Origin: an uncultured Flavobacterium sp.
Lineage (GTDB): Bacteria; Bacteroidota; Bacteroidia; Flavobacteriales; Flavobacteriaceae
Reading direction: 5' to 3'
Length of the DNA: 25,810 nucleotides
Assembly: GCF_937967675.1 (NCBI RefSeq)
Contig: NZ_CALBSN010000160.1
Span: 1-25,810 of the forward strand
Shown here: in pieces, positions 14,699 through 22,958 of the stretch
How positions within the stretch are numbered: the first letter of the stretch is position 1
Layout of the letters: every line of letters starts with the position of its first letter
Program-made: the position numbers and the translations under genes
The notes under the pieces: generated by a model
Seen by the model: only the letters and a program-made list of their open reading frames with translations
Told to the model about the DNA's origin: nothing
Database searches by the model: none

Positions 14699-15973
14699 AT
14701 GCAACGCGACGAACAAATTTTTGACCTAATTCTTGATGAACAAGACAGACAAATTCACGGAATTGAATTAATTGCTTCTGAAAACTTTGTTAGCGACCAA
14801 GTAATGGAAGCTGCAGGTTCATGTTTAACCAACAAATACGCTGAAGGATATCCTGGTAAAAGATATTACGGAGGATGTGAAGTAGTAGATATTGTAGAAC
14901 AAATTGCAATTGACAGAGCAAAAGCTTTGTTTGGTGCTGAGTATGTAAATGTACAACCTCACTCTGGTTCTCAAGCCAATACAGCAGTTTTTGCAGCTTG
15001 TTTAAAACCAGGTGATACTATTTTAGGATTTGACTTATCTCACGGAGGTCACTTAACGCATGGTTCTCCAGTTAACTTTTCTGGAAAATTATACAATCCT
15101 GTGTTTTATGGAGTAGAAGAGGAGACAGGTGTTTTAAACTATGATAAAATTCAAGAAATTGCTTTAGCAAACAAACCAAAAATGATTATCGCAGGAGCTT
15201 CGGCTTATTCTCGTGATATGGATTTTAAGCGTTTCAGAGAAATTGCTGACAGCGTTGGTGCTTTGTTATTAGCAGATATTTCACACCCAGCAGGATTAAT
15301 TGCGAAAGGATTATTGAATGACCCAATTCCACATTGTCATATTGTAACAACAACTACTCACAAGACTTTAAGAGGTCCAAGAGGAGGAATGATTATGATG
15401 GGGAAAGATTTCGAAAACCCTTGGGGATTAACTACTCCAAAAGGAGAAATTAGAATGATGTCTCATGTTTTAGATATGTCGGTTTTCCCAGGAAATCAAG
15501 GTGGACCTTTAATGCATATTATTGCTGCTAAAGCGGTGGCGTTTGGAGAATGTTTAACAGATGAGTTTTTCCGTTATGCAATGCAAGTAAAGAAAAATGC
15601 ACAAGCTATGGCAGAAGCGTTCAATAAAAGAGGTTACAAATTAATTTCGGGTGGTACTGATAACCACATGATGTTAATCGATTTAAGAAACAAAGGAATT
15701 TCAGGTAAAGAGGCAGAAAATGCATTAGTAAAAGCTGAAATTACAGTAAATAAAAACATGGTGCCATTTGATGATAAATCACCATTTGTTACTTCGGGTA
15801 TTCGTGTGGGAACTCCAGCAATCACAACTCGTGGTTTAGTGGAAGAGGATATGGAAACAGTTGTAGCTTTAATCGATAAAGTATTAATGAATCATACAGA
15901 TGAAGCTGTTTTAGAACAAGTAGCGGAAGAAGTAAATGATTTAATGAGCGAAAGAGCGATGTTTGTATTTTAA
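14699..15973 (+). CDS. glyA: Serine hydroxymethyltransferase
   Basis: PLP enzyme of 424 residues that converts serine and tetrahydrofolate to glycine and 5,10-methylene-THF, the main source of one-carbon units. The N-terminus has the family motif GIELIASENFVSDQVMEA and then NKYAEGYPGKRYYGGCEVVD. The PLP site reads TTTTHKTLRGPRGG, with the Schiff-base Lys at residue 222. Other conserved parts are VQPHSGSQANTAVF, the HGGHLTHGSPVN loop and VGTPAITTRG near the C-terminus. The ATG at 14699 gives the family start, QRDEQIFDLILDEQ. It is divergent from fahA and ends in a strong bidirectional terminator. Confidence 0.98.
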   Translation: MQRDEQIFDLILDEQDRQIHGIELIASENFVSDQVMEAAGSCLTNKYAEGYPGKRYYGGCEVVDIVEQIAIDRAKALFGAEYVNVQPHSGSQANTAVFAACLKPGDTILGFDLSHGGHLTHGSPVNFSGKLYNPVFYGVEEETGVLNYDKIQEIALANKPKMIIAGASAYSRDMDFKRFREIADSVGALLLADISHPAGLIAKGLLNDPIPHCHIVTTTTHKTLRGPRGGMIMMGKDFENPWGLTTPKGEIRMMSHVLDMSVFPGNQGGPLMHIIAAKAVAFGECLTDEFFRYAMQVKKNAQAMAEAFNKRGYKLISGGTDNHMMLIDLRNKGISGKEAENALVKAEITVNKNMVPFDDKSPFVTSGIRVGTPAITTRGLVEEDMETVVALIDKVLMNHTDEAVLEQVAEEVNDLMSERAMFVF

Positions 15974-15993
15974 TTTTTTAATTAAAAATAAAT

Positions 15994-16024
15994 AAAAAAT
16001 CCGAGCATTGCTCGGATTTTTTTT
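15994..16024. terminator. Bidirectional terminator between glyA and the M28 peptidase gene
   Basis: CCGAGC and GCTCGG (16001-16006 and 16010-16015) pair over an ATT loop, extended by A6T on the left and AT8 on the right. U-runs follow in both directions, so it can stop both convergent genes. Confidence 0.95.
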
Positions 16025-16028
16025 GATA

Positions 16029-16058
16029 TCGTAATTCGTAATTTTCTTATTCGTAATT
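16029..16058. repeat. Three copies of TCGTAATT
   Basis: TCGTAATT occurs at 16029-16036, 16036-16043 (sharing one base) and 16051-16058. The third copy overlaps the stop codon of the M28 peptidase gene. Read on the other strand this is an AATTACGA tandem motif. I see no function; it could be a simple intergenic repeat seeded at the gene end. Confidence 0.6.
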
Positions 16059-17076
16059 ATTTTCCGTCTCTATCTACTTTAATTCGTTCAGGACGATTCG
16101 CTAATTCCCAAGCTAAGGCAAAGGCTAATTGTGCACGTTTAGCTAAAGCATCATATTCAATTTTATCTGGAGTGTCACTTGGTAAGTGATAATCCGCATG
16201 AATTCCGTTGAAGAAGAAAATTGCTGGAATTCCTTTTTTAGCAAAGTTATAATGGTCAGAACGGTAGTAAATTCTCTCAGGATCTTTTCTATCGTTGTAT
16301 TTATAATCCAATTCTAATTTGGTGTATTTAGCATTAGCCTCTTCATTAATAGTGTGTAATTCACTACTTAATCTATCAGAACCGATAACATAAATATAAT
16401 TATTAGTTCCAGGGTGAAGTGTATCTCTTCTTCCCACCATATCAATATTAATATCTGCAATAGTGTTGGCTAATGGAAATAAAGGATTTTCAGAATAATA
16501 TCTTGAACCGTGTAAGCCGTGCTCTTCACCAGTAACATGTAAAAATAAGATAGAACGTTTTGGTCCATGTCCTTTTTTCTGTGCTTCTTTGAATGCTTGT
16601 GCAATTTCTAATAAAGCAACAGTTCCTGAACCGTCATCATCAGCTCCGTTGTAGATTTCTCCGTTTTTCATTCCAACGTGATCGTAATGAGCTGAAATAA
16701 CTAAAACTTCATCTGGTTTTTCTGAACCTTTAATGAAAGCCCAAATGTTTTCTGAATCATTTAATTTAGGAGCAAATCCTTTTTTCATGAATTCAGAAGG
16801 TACTTTTTGATAAAAATCAGTCGCTCCAGGAGGAAAACTGATGCCCATTTTTTTGTATTCGTTAATTAAATACTCACCTGCTTTTTTTTGTCCAGGTTCT
16901 CCAGTGTTTCTACCTTGCATTTCATCACCTGCTACAATGTATAGGTGTTTGCTTAGTTCTGGAGCTGTAATGGTGTTAATGTAAGTGCCTGCATCTGCTT
17001 TTGTAGCTACCTTTGTTGACGAACAACTCATCAAAATCAAAGATAAAACAGCACCTGAAAAAAATATTTTTTTCAT
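16057..17076 (-). CDS. M28 family zinc metallopeptidase, lipoprotein
   Basis: Protein of 339 residues. A lipoprotein signal peptide ends in the lipobox LMSC with Cys at residue 18, so the mature protein is lipid-anchored in the envelope. The M28 (aminopeptidase S/Y-like) zinc site is complete: His130 and Asp132 in SAHYDHVG, bridging Asp146 in NGADDDGSG, catalytic Glu184 and ligand Glu185 in VTGEEHGLHGS, Asp212 in NINIDMVG, and His297 in HADYHLPSDT. This makes it a likely two-zinc aminopeptidase that trims peptides at the cell surface or in the periplasm. It is a single gene, convergent with glyA across a shared terminator and divergent from selO. The physiological substrate is unknown. Confidence 0.94.
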   Translation of the reverse strand: MKKIFFSGAVLSLILMSCSSTKVATKADAGTYINTITAPELSKHLYIVAGDEMQGRNTGEPGQKKAGEYLINEYKKMGISFPPGATDFYQKVPSEFMKKGFAPKLNDSENIWAFIKGSEKPDEVLVISAHYDHVGMKNGEIYNGADDDGSGTVALLEIAQAFKEAQKKGHGPKRSILFLHVTGEEHGLHGSRYYSENPLFPLANTIADINIDMVGRRDTLHPGTNNYIYVIGSDRLSSELHTINEEANAKYTKLELDYKYNDRKDPERIYYRSDHYNFAKKGIPAIFFFNGIHADYHLPSDTPDKIEYDALAKRAQLAFALAWELANRPERIKVDRDGK

Positions 17077-17107
17077 AAAAAGTTTTTGTTGGTTTCTAAT
17101 TCTAAAA

Positions 17108-17115
17108 CAAATATA
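17108..17115 (-). promoter_or_regulatory. Candidate -7 box for the M28 peptidase gene
   Basis: TATATTTG on the minus strand fits TAnnTTTG, 31 bases before the ATG at 17076. A TTTG lies further upstream but only 14 bases away, too close for a standard -33. Confidence 0.5.
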
Positions 17116-17141
17116 ATTAGTTAGTAGCGCAAATGATTTTT

Positions 17142-17160
17142 TTATTACACTTTGTAATAA
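17142..17160. promoter_or_regulatory. 19-bp dyad TTATTACA-N3-TGTAATAA, candidate operator
   Basis: Perfect 8-base inverted repeat with a 3-base spacer in the divergent region of the M28 peptidase and selO genes. The half-site TTATTACA recurs at 17191-17198, just upstream of the selO -7 box. It sits about 27 bases upstream of the M28 -7 box. Such spacing suits a dimeric regulator; no regulator gene lies next to it. Confidence 0.45.
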
Positions 17161-17211
17161 ATTTTAACAAAATTTGAAGATTAGTAAAGATTATTACAAA
17201 TTTACAATCAG

Positions 17212-17219
17212 TAACTTTG
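17212..17219 (+). promoter_or_regulatory. Candidate -7 box for selO
   Basis: TAACTTTG fits TAnnTTTG exactly and ends 20 bases before the ATG at 17240. It also argues against any start upstream of it, since transcription should begin near 17226. No TTTG is seen 19 bases upstream. Confidence 0.6.
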
Positions 17220-17239
17220 CAGATAACAAGCATTTTATA

Positions 17240-18799
17240 ATGAAATTAAACCTAAACGACACATTTAACAAACAACTTCAGTCTGATACTGATACTTCAA
17301 ACACAAGACGACAAGTTTTTGGAGCTTGTTTTTCCTATGTAACACCTCGAGTTCCCAGCAATCCCAAATTACTTCATGTTGCTGATGAGGTAGCCAATTT
17401 AATTGGTTTGTCTAAGGAAGCGGTAACATCAGCTAAATTTTTAGACATAGTTTCTGGTGGTAAAGTGTATCCTGAAACCCAACCTTATGCTATGGCCTAT
17501 GCCGGACACCAATTTGGAAACTGGGCAGGACAATTAGGTGATGGAAGGGCGATTAATTTGTTTGAAGTATTGCATAACAATCAACGTTGGGCATTACAAT
17601 TAAAAGGAGCAGGTGAAACACCTTATTCTAGAAATGCCGATGGTTTAGCGGTTTTGCGTTCTTCTATTCGTGAGCATTTGTGTAGTGAGGCGATGTTTCA
17701 TTTGGGTGTACCAACAACGCGTTCGTTATCTTTGGTAACAACAGGCGATAAGGTGTTACGTGATATTTTGTACAACGGAAATCCTGCTTATGAAGACGGA
17801 GCTGTGGTTTGTAGAGTGGCACCTTCGTTTATTCGTTTTGGAAATTTCGAATTATTAGCGGCTCGAAAAGATTTGCCAAATTTAAAAGCTTTAGCAGATT
17901 ATACGATTAACTATTTTTATCCTGAAATTACCTCAACTGGAAAAGAAAAATATCTGGCTTTTTATCAAGAAGTGGTGAACCGAACGGTTGATATGATTGT
18001 GGAATGGCAACGTGTAGGTTTTGTTCACGGCGTTATGAATACGGATAATATGTCGATTTTAGGATTAACGATTGATTATGGTCCGTATGGATGGTTGGAA
18101 GATTACAATCTTGATTGGACACCGAATACCACCGATGCTGAAGGTAAACGTTACCGATTTAGAAACCAACCCGATATTGCACTTTGGAATTTGATTCAAT
18201 TAGGAAATGCTTTGTATCCTTTAATTGAAGATATTACAGCAATGGAAGCTATTTTAAACAGTTACAGTCATCGTTTTGATGCTAAGTTTCCAGTGATGAT
18301 GCAAGATAAATTAGGGTTGACTTCGGAATACAATACGGAATTTTATGATGAATTAGGAACGCTGTTATCGGTTTCAGAAACGGATATGACGATTTTCTAT
18401 CGCAGCTTAGCGAATGTATTAAAATCAGATACTCCTGAAATTGCGTTATCGAAAATTGAATATGCTTTTTATCAACCTGATGCCATAGTTGCGACATTAA
18501 AGACGACTTGGTTGAATTGGATGGAACTTTATTTACAAAAACTAAACGAGGAGCCTATTTCTGATGCCGATAGAAAAGCGAAGATGAATAAGGTGAATCC
18601 GAAATATGTATTACGTAATTACATGGCACAATTAGCTATCGATGCAGCAGAGAAGGAAGATTACACTTTAATTGATGAACTTTACGAGTTACTAAAACAT
18701 CCTTATGATGAACAACCGAGGAATGAGAAGTGGTTTGTTAAACGTCCTGATTGGGCAAAAAACAAAGTTGGTTGCTCTGTTTTATCATGTAGTTCATAA
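17240..18799 (+). CDS. selO: Protein adenylyltransferase SelO (YdiU family)
   Basis: Pseudokinase-fold enzyme of 519 residues that transfers AMP from ATP to Ser/Thr/Tyr of target proteins; in studied bacteria it acts in redox stress. Motifs in order are YAGHQFGNWAGQLGDGRAI, LKGAGETPYSRNADGLAVLR with SSIREHLCSEAMFHLGVPTT, and HGVMNTDNMSILGLTIDYGP, holding the catalytic Asp and the metal-binding Asn and Asp. The C-terminus is CSVLSCSS. The Cys three from the end sits where animal SelO has selenocysteine. I chose the ATG at 17240 (MKLNLNDTFNKQL); the frame is also open from a TTG at 17174, but that lies upstream of the -7 box. No clear terminator follows, only A/T tracts. Confidence 0.95.
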   Translation: MKLNLNDTFNKQLQSDTDTSNTRRQVFGACFSYVTPRVPSNPKLLHVADEVANLIGLSKEAVTSAKFLDIVSGGKVYPETQPYAMAYAGHQFGNWAGQLGDGRAINLFEVLHNNQRWALQLKGAGETPYSRNADGLAVLRSSIREHLCSEAMFHLGVPTTRSLSLVTTGDKVLRDILYNGNPAYEDGAVVCRVAPSFIRFGNFELLAARKDLPNLKALADYTINYFYPEITSTGKEKYLAFYQEVVNRTVDMIVEWQRVGFVHGVMNTDNMSILGLTIDYGPYGWLEDYNLDWTPNTTDAEGKRYRFRNQPDIALWNLIQLGNALYPLIEDITAMEAILNSYSHRFDAKFPVMMQDKLGLTSEYNTEFYDELGTLLSVSETDMTIFYRSLANVLKSDTPEIALSKIEYAFYQPDAIVATLKTTWLNWMELYLQKLNEEPISDADRKAKMNKVNPKYVLRNYMAQLAIDAAEKEDYTLIDELYELLKHPYDEQPRNEKWFVKRPDWAKNKVGCSVLSCSS

Positions 18800-18917
18800 T
18801 TTTTTTTATTAAAAATTATCAATAATTTAAAAAAAATTGTTTTATTTAAAAAAAAGTTGTTTTTTTGTTGCCCCTTGTCTCCCTGCTTATTGAAATAAAT
18901 GTAACATAGTTTACTTT

Positions 18918-21900
18918 ATGGATAATTTTTTACCCCCTTTGCAGAAAAATTTCAATGAAATAAGGGATTTTATAACAGATAGTACTTTAAATAATCAGTT
19001 AGATGAAACAATAAGTTTTCTAATTGAGTGTTTGAATATTAACAACGGATACATATTTCTTGTTCTTGATGATCAGAAGGTTGTAGTTTCGCCTTCATCT
19101 AGTCCAAAATACCTACTTCCATCAGTCTTTTCAGAATTTGATTTAGCGATTATTTCTAAAAAAGAAATTTGCAGTTACTCCAATTTGCAAGTTGAAATTA
19201 GTACAGAAAAATCTACTAAGTTAATTTCCTACTTTTTAGGTTTTCCTATCAATATTTCCAATAATAATGTTACTGGTGCAATTTGTTTTTATGATTTTTC
19301 AGATAAAGAATTAACTCAAAAAGAAATAAAAACAATAGAGTTTGTAATCAAACAGCTTCAAATATTTTTAGATCATTATTTTGAAAAAAATAGCTTAAAA
19401 AAATTAATTAAATCAAGTCTAGATCGATTTGATTTGTTTATCGAAAATTCAAAAGAAATATTTTATGAACTTAAAACAGATGGGACTATATTATTTGTTT
19501 CAGAGAGTTGGACAAAAAATGTTGGCCATGAAGTTAATGAAATTGTAGGTAAAAATACAGCAAGTTTAATTCATCCAGATGATGTTTTACATGTAAGTGA
19601 TTTTTTGAGTAAATTAATTGTAAATCAAAAAAGTACACAAGAAGTTGTTTATAGATTGCTACACAAAGATGGATATTATGTTTGGCATTCTTCAGATGTT
19701 AAATTAATTGAGCGCGAGGGAGAATATTTTTACATTGGAAACTGTAGGGATATAACCGAGTTTATTAAAGTTCAAAATGAAATTTCTTATCAAAAGGAAT
19801 TTTATGAAAAAATTTTAGATCGATTGCCAATAGACCTAGGTGTTTGGGATATAAACCATAAATATTTATACTTAAATCGCGAAGCTATAAAGAATGATGA
19901 ACTTCGAAAATATATTATTGGAAAAGATGATTTTGAGTATGCAGTTCATACAGGACGTGATGATTCCTTTGCAAAGAAGAGAAGAGAGTTATTCAATAAA
20001 GCACTTACCAGTAAACAAATTATTGAGTGGGAAGATGTCTTTTTAAGTCTATCTGGCGAGCAATTTTACCACACAAGAAAGTTTATTCCCATTTTTGATG
20101 AAGGGGGTAATTTTGAGATGATGACAGGATATGGTATTGACATTACAGAAAGTAAAAGAATTCATGAAGAAATATTAAAAAGTCGCCAATTAATTAATAG
20201 TGTTATTCAAAATGCTGCTGTGGGTATATTAGTTCAAGGACCACAATCTGAGTTTTTAGAATATAACAAAGCTGCATGTGAAATGCTTGGATTAACAGAA
20301 GAACAAATGTTAGGAAAATCTTCTTTTGATCCACATTGGAAAGTTATTCACCTTGATGGAGCAGAATTTAAACCACATGAACATCCGGTTCCTCAAGCTA
20401 TAAAAAAATTAGTACCCATCAATAATATAATAATGGGAGTTCATAGGCCAATAAAGGGTGATTTAGTTTGGCTATTGGTTGATGCAATTCCTGTTTTAGG
20501 GGAGTCAAATGAATTGTTATATGTAATTTGTACCTTTAATGATATTTCGGCTCGAAAAAATGCTGAAGATGCTCTTAAAATAAGTAATGAAAGATTTACT
20601 TATGCAAGTGAAGCAACATCTGATGCTTTGTGGGATTGGGATATGATAACAAATAAAATTTTTGTTGGTGAAAGTTATTCCATACTTTTTGGACATTATT
20701 TTAAAGATAATATAATTCCAGGTGAAGTTTGTGAAAGTTTTGTTCATCCTTCGGATAAGAATTCTTATGAAGAATCAATTGAAATCGCTATTGCTGGAGG
20801 AGAGAAAAGATGGTCACACGAGTATCGATATTTAAAATCTGACGGTACTTATGCTTATGTGAGTGATAAAGCAATAATAATAAGGGATAAAGACGATAGA
20901 CCAATTCGAATGATTGGTGCTATGCAGAATATTACAGAACAGAAAATTTTAAATGATAAACTACAACAAAGTGAAGAACGTTTTAAAGGAGCGTTTTATT
21001 ATTCTTCTCTTGGAATGGCAATTGTAGATATAGATGGGTATTGGATTGAGGTTAATGATAGATTGTGCCAAATTTTAGGATATACAAAAGAAGAGTTCAA
21101 AAATTTAACTTTTTATGGAATTACTTATGAAGAGGATTTAGAAGAAGATTTAAAAAACAAGCAAAAGATAGTTAATGGGGAACAACCTGGATTTAGTATG
21201 GAGAAACGATATGTCCATAAAAATAAGTCTTTAATATGGGTGCTATTAACGGTTTCATTAGTTAGAAATTCTCTAGGAGAGATTCAACATTTTGTAGCGC
21301 AAATAATCGACATTTCTGAAAGAAAGAAAATGGAAGAAGAAAATCGATTACTAATTGAAGAAAATAATAGAAACAAAGCAATAGAACTCAATGAAGTTAA
21401 AAATACATATCGCTTATTAGCTGATAATATTATTGATATCGTTTGTTTGCATAATCTTTATACTAAATTTCAATATGTCTCGCCTTCTGTTAAAAATTTA
21501 TTAGGATATACACCAGAAGACTTAATAGGGACATTGCCAGAAAAAATTGTACATCCAGATGACTTAGAAAAATTAAAAAATAAATTTATTTCAATTATAT
21601 CAAGTAAAGGTAGCTTTTCCGAACAATTACGATTACGTCATGTGGATGGAGAATATTTTTGGTTTGAAACAAATGCAACTTTAGTGTATGAAAATGGAAA
21701 ACCTGTCAGTTTTCAGTCAAGTACACGTGATATAACACAAAGAAAAAAAGCTGAACAAATTATTGAAGATACATTAATTCAAGAACGACAATTAAATGAA
21801 TTAAGAACCAATTTGGTTTCTACAATATCTCATGAATTTAGAACCCCTATGACAACTATCAGAACAAGTGCAGAGTTAATTACAATGTATTTGGAAGGAA

Positions 21901-22490
21901 GTGGCTATAATTTTAATTCTCAAATAGAAAAAAGAGTTCAAACTATAACAAAGGAAATAGATAGAATTGTAGAACTAATGGATGCAGTATTAACTATTTC
22001 AAAAGATGATGCAGGTAAGACTAGTTTTAATCCAGTTTATTGCAATTTAAAAGAAATATGTATTGATGTTATAGAAACCAGTTATACTCATTTAAAAGAT
22101 AATAGAACAGTAGAAGCTGTATATGATGTTGATGATGCAGTAATTTTTGCTGATATTAATTTAATAAAATATTCATTGTTTAATGTTTTAAATAATGCTT
22201 TTAAATATTCTCAAGGCTCAAATAAAAATGTGAGGTTGCATCTTTATAATATTGATAACAAAGTTGTAGTTGAAGTAATTGATTTTGGTATTGGAATACC
22301 AGAAGAAGATCAATCAAAACTTTTTAATACTTTTTACAGAGCAAGTAATTCCAATGGTATTCAAGGTACTGGTTTAGGTTTATACATTATAAAAATGTTT
22401 ACTAAGAAAAATTCAGGAAAGGTTAAACTTGAGAGTAAATTAGGAGTAGGTACAAAAGTAACATTAAAATTTCCATTAATAACCCCATAA
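18918..22490 (+). CDS. Multi-PAS sensor histidine kinase, soluble
   Basis: Kinase of 1190 residues without any membrane segment or signal peptide, so it senses a cytosolic cue. An N-terminal GAF-like region (about 15-155) is followed by six PAS/PAC modules near 168-285, 295-412, 425-547, 559-678, 689-805 and 831-945. Most of them end in the PAC-type DIT/DIS motif (CRDITEF, GIDITESK, NDISARK, QNITEQK, IDISERK, TRDITQRK). The HisKA domain (about 960-1030) carries TISHEFRTPM with phospho-acceptor His972. The ATPase domain shows the N box NVLNNAFKYSQ near 1091, G1 DFGIGIPEED near 1123 and G2 GTGLGLYII near 1150. No receiver or output domain is fused. A single-domain response regulator starts 10 bases after the stop and is the obvious partner. 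Signal and ligands are unknown. Confidence 0.95.
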   Translation: MDNFLPPLQKNFNEIRDFITDSTLNNQLDETISFLIECLNINNGYIFLVLDDQKVVVSPSSSPKYLLPSVFSEFDLAIISKKEICSYSNLQVEISTEKSTKLISYFLGFPINISNNNVTGAICFYDFSDKELTQKEIKTIEFVIKQLQIFLDHYFEKNSLKKLIKSSLDRFDLFIENSKEIFYELKTDGTILFVSESWTKNVGHEVNEIVGKNTASLIHPDDVLHVSDFLSKLIVNQKSTQEVVYRLLHKDGYYVWHSSDVKLIEREGEYFYIGNCRDITEFIKVQNEISYQKEFYEKILDRLPIDLGVWDINHKYLYLNREAIKNDELRKYIIGKDDFEYAVHTGRDDSFAKKRRELFNKALTSKQIIEWEDVFLSLSGEQFYHTRKFIPIFDEGGNFEMMTGYGIDITESKRIHEEILKSRQLINSVIQNAAVGILVQGPQSEFLEYNKAACEMLGLTEEQMLGKSSFDPHWKVIHLDGAEFKPHEHPVPQAIKKLVPINNIIMGVHRPIKGDLVWLLVDAIPVLGESNELLYVICTFNDISARKNAEDALKISNERFTYASEATSDALWDWDMITNKIFVGESYSILFGHYFKDNIIPGEVCESFVHPSDKNSYEESIEIAIAGGEKRWSHEYRYLKSDGTYAYVSDKAIIIRDKDDRPIRMIGAMQNITEQKILNDKLQQSEERFKGAFYYSSLGMAIVDIDGYWIEVNDRLCQILGYTKEEFKNLTFYGITYEEDLEEDLKNKQKIVNGEQPGFSMEKRYVHKNKSLIWVLLTVSLVRNSLGEIQHFVAQIIDISERKKMEEENRLLIEENNRNKAIELNEVKNTYRLLADNIIDIVCLHNLYTKFQYVSPSVKNLLGYTPEDLIGTLPEKIVHPDDLEKLKNKFISIISSKGSFSEQLRLRHVDGEYFWFETNATLVYENGKPVSFQSSTRDITQRKKAEQIIEDTLIQERQLNELRTNLVSTISHEFRTPMTTIRTSAELITMYLEGSGYNFNSQIEKRVQTITKEIDRIVELMDAVLTISKDDAGKTSFNPVYCNLKEICIDVIETSYTHLKDNRTVEAVYDVDDAVIFADINLIKYSLFNVLNNAFKYSQGSNKNVRLHLYNIDNKVVVEVIDFGIGIPEEDQSKLFNTFYRASNSNGIQGTGLGLYIIKMFTKKNSGKVKLESKLGVGTKVTLKFPLITP

Positions 22491-22500
22491 AAATAAAATA

Positions 22501-22860
22501 ATGCCAAGAATTTTAATTATCGATGATGAAATAAATCTAAGAGAAACTATTGCCGAGATGCTAACATATCTAGGGTATGACATATTTCTATCATCAGATG
22601 GAAAAGATGGATTGGAAAAAGTAAAAGAAATTCAACCTGACTTAATCATTTGTGATATTATGATGCCTATATTAGATGGTTACGGTTTTATGGAATTACA
22701 TAGAACTTCAAATTACAGTGATATTCCTGTTTTATTTCTATCCGCTAAAGTGGAACAAAAAGATAAAGAAATAGGGATTTCTCTAGGAGTCAAAGATTAT
22801 ATCACAAAACCCTTCGCTTTCAAGGACTTAAAAACAATTATAGATTTACATTTAAAATAA
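22501..22860 (+). CDS. Single-domain (CheY-like) response regulator
   Basis: Receiver domain of 119 residues and nothing else. Conserved residues are all there: acidic pair Asp8-Asp9 in IIDDE, phospho-acceptor Asp52 in ICDIMMPILDG, Ser81 in VLFLSAK and Lys103 in YITKPF. There is no DNA-binding or enzymatic output domain, so it must act through a protein contact or a phosphorelay. It lies 10 bases after the six-PAS kinase gene and is surely cotranscribed. About 100 bases downstream begins the secreted-protein operon. Confidence 0.95.
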   Translation: MPRILIIDDEINLRETIAEMLTYLGYDIFLSSDGKDGLEKVKEIQPDLIICDIMMPILDGYGFMELHRTSNYSDIPVLFLSAKVEQKDKEIGISLGVKDYITKPFAFKDLKTIIDLHLK

Positions 22861-22958
22861 AAAATAACATTAATTTTACCCCTACAAATTATTATTAATT
22901 ATGAAACAATTAAAATAGACAATTAAATGATTTACTTACTCCCCTCATTACTTTATAA
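22861..22958. other. Short AT-rich gap with a 5-codon mini-ORF
   Basis: It contains no gene and no hairpin or TAnnTTTG box that I could find. The tiny ORF ATG AAA CAA TTA AAA TAG (22901-22918) reads MKQLK and stops. A second ATG at 22927 opens a frame of 18 codons that stops at 22981-22983, inside the start region of the next gene. Confidence 0.4.

Noticed and set aside
17174..17239. Upstream TTG start for selO adding 22 residues
   Set aside because: It lies upstream of the -7 box at 17212-17219, and the ATG at 17240 gives the normal family start.
18800..18917. A/T tracts after selO as a possible terminator or promoter of the kinase
   Set aside because: Only A-runs and T-runs with weak pairing; no stable GC stem and no TAnnTTTG box could be found, so no feature is claimed.
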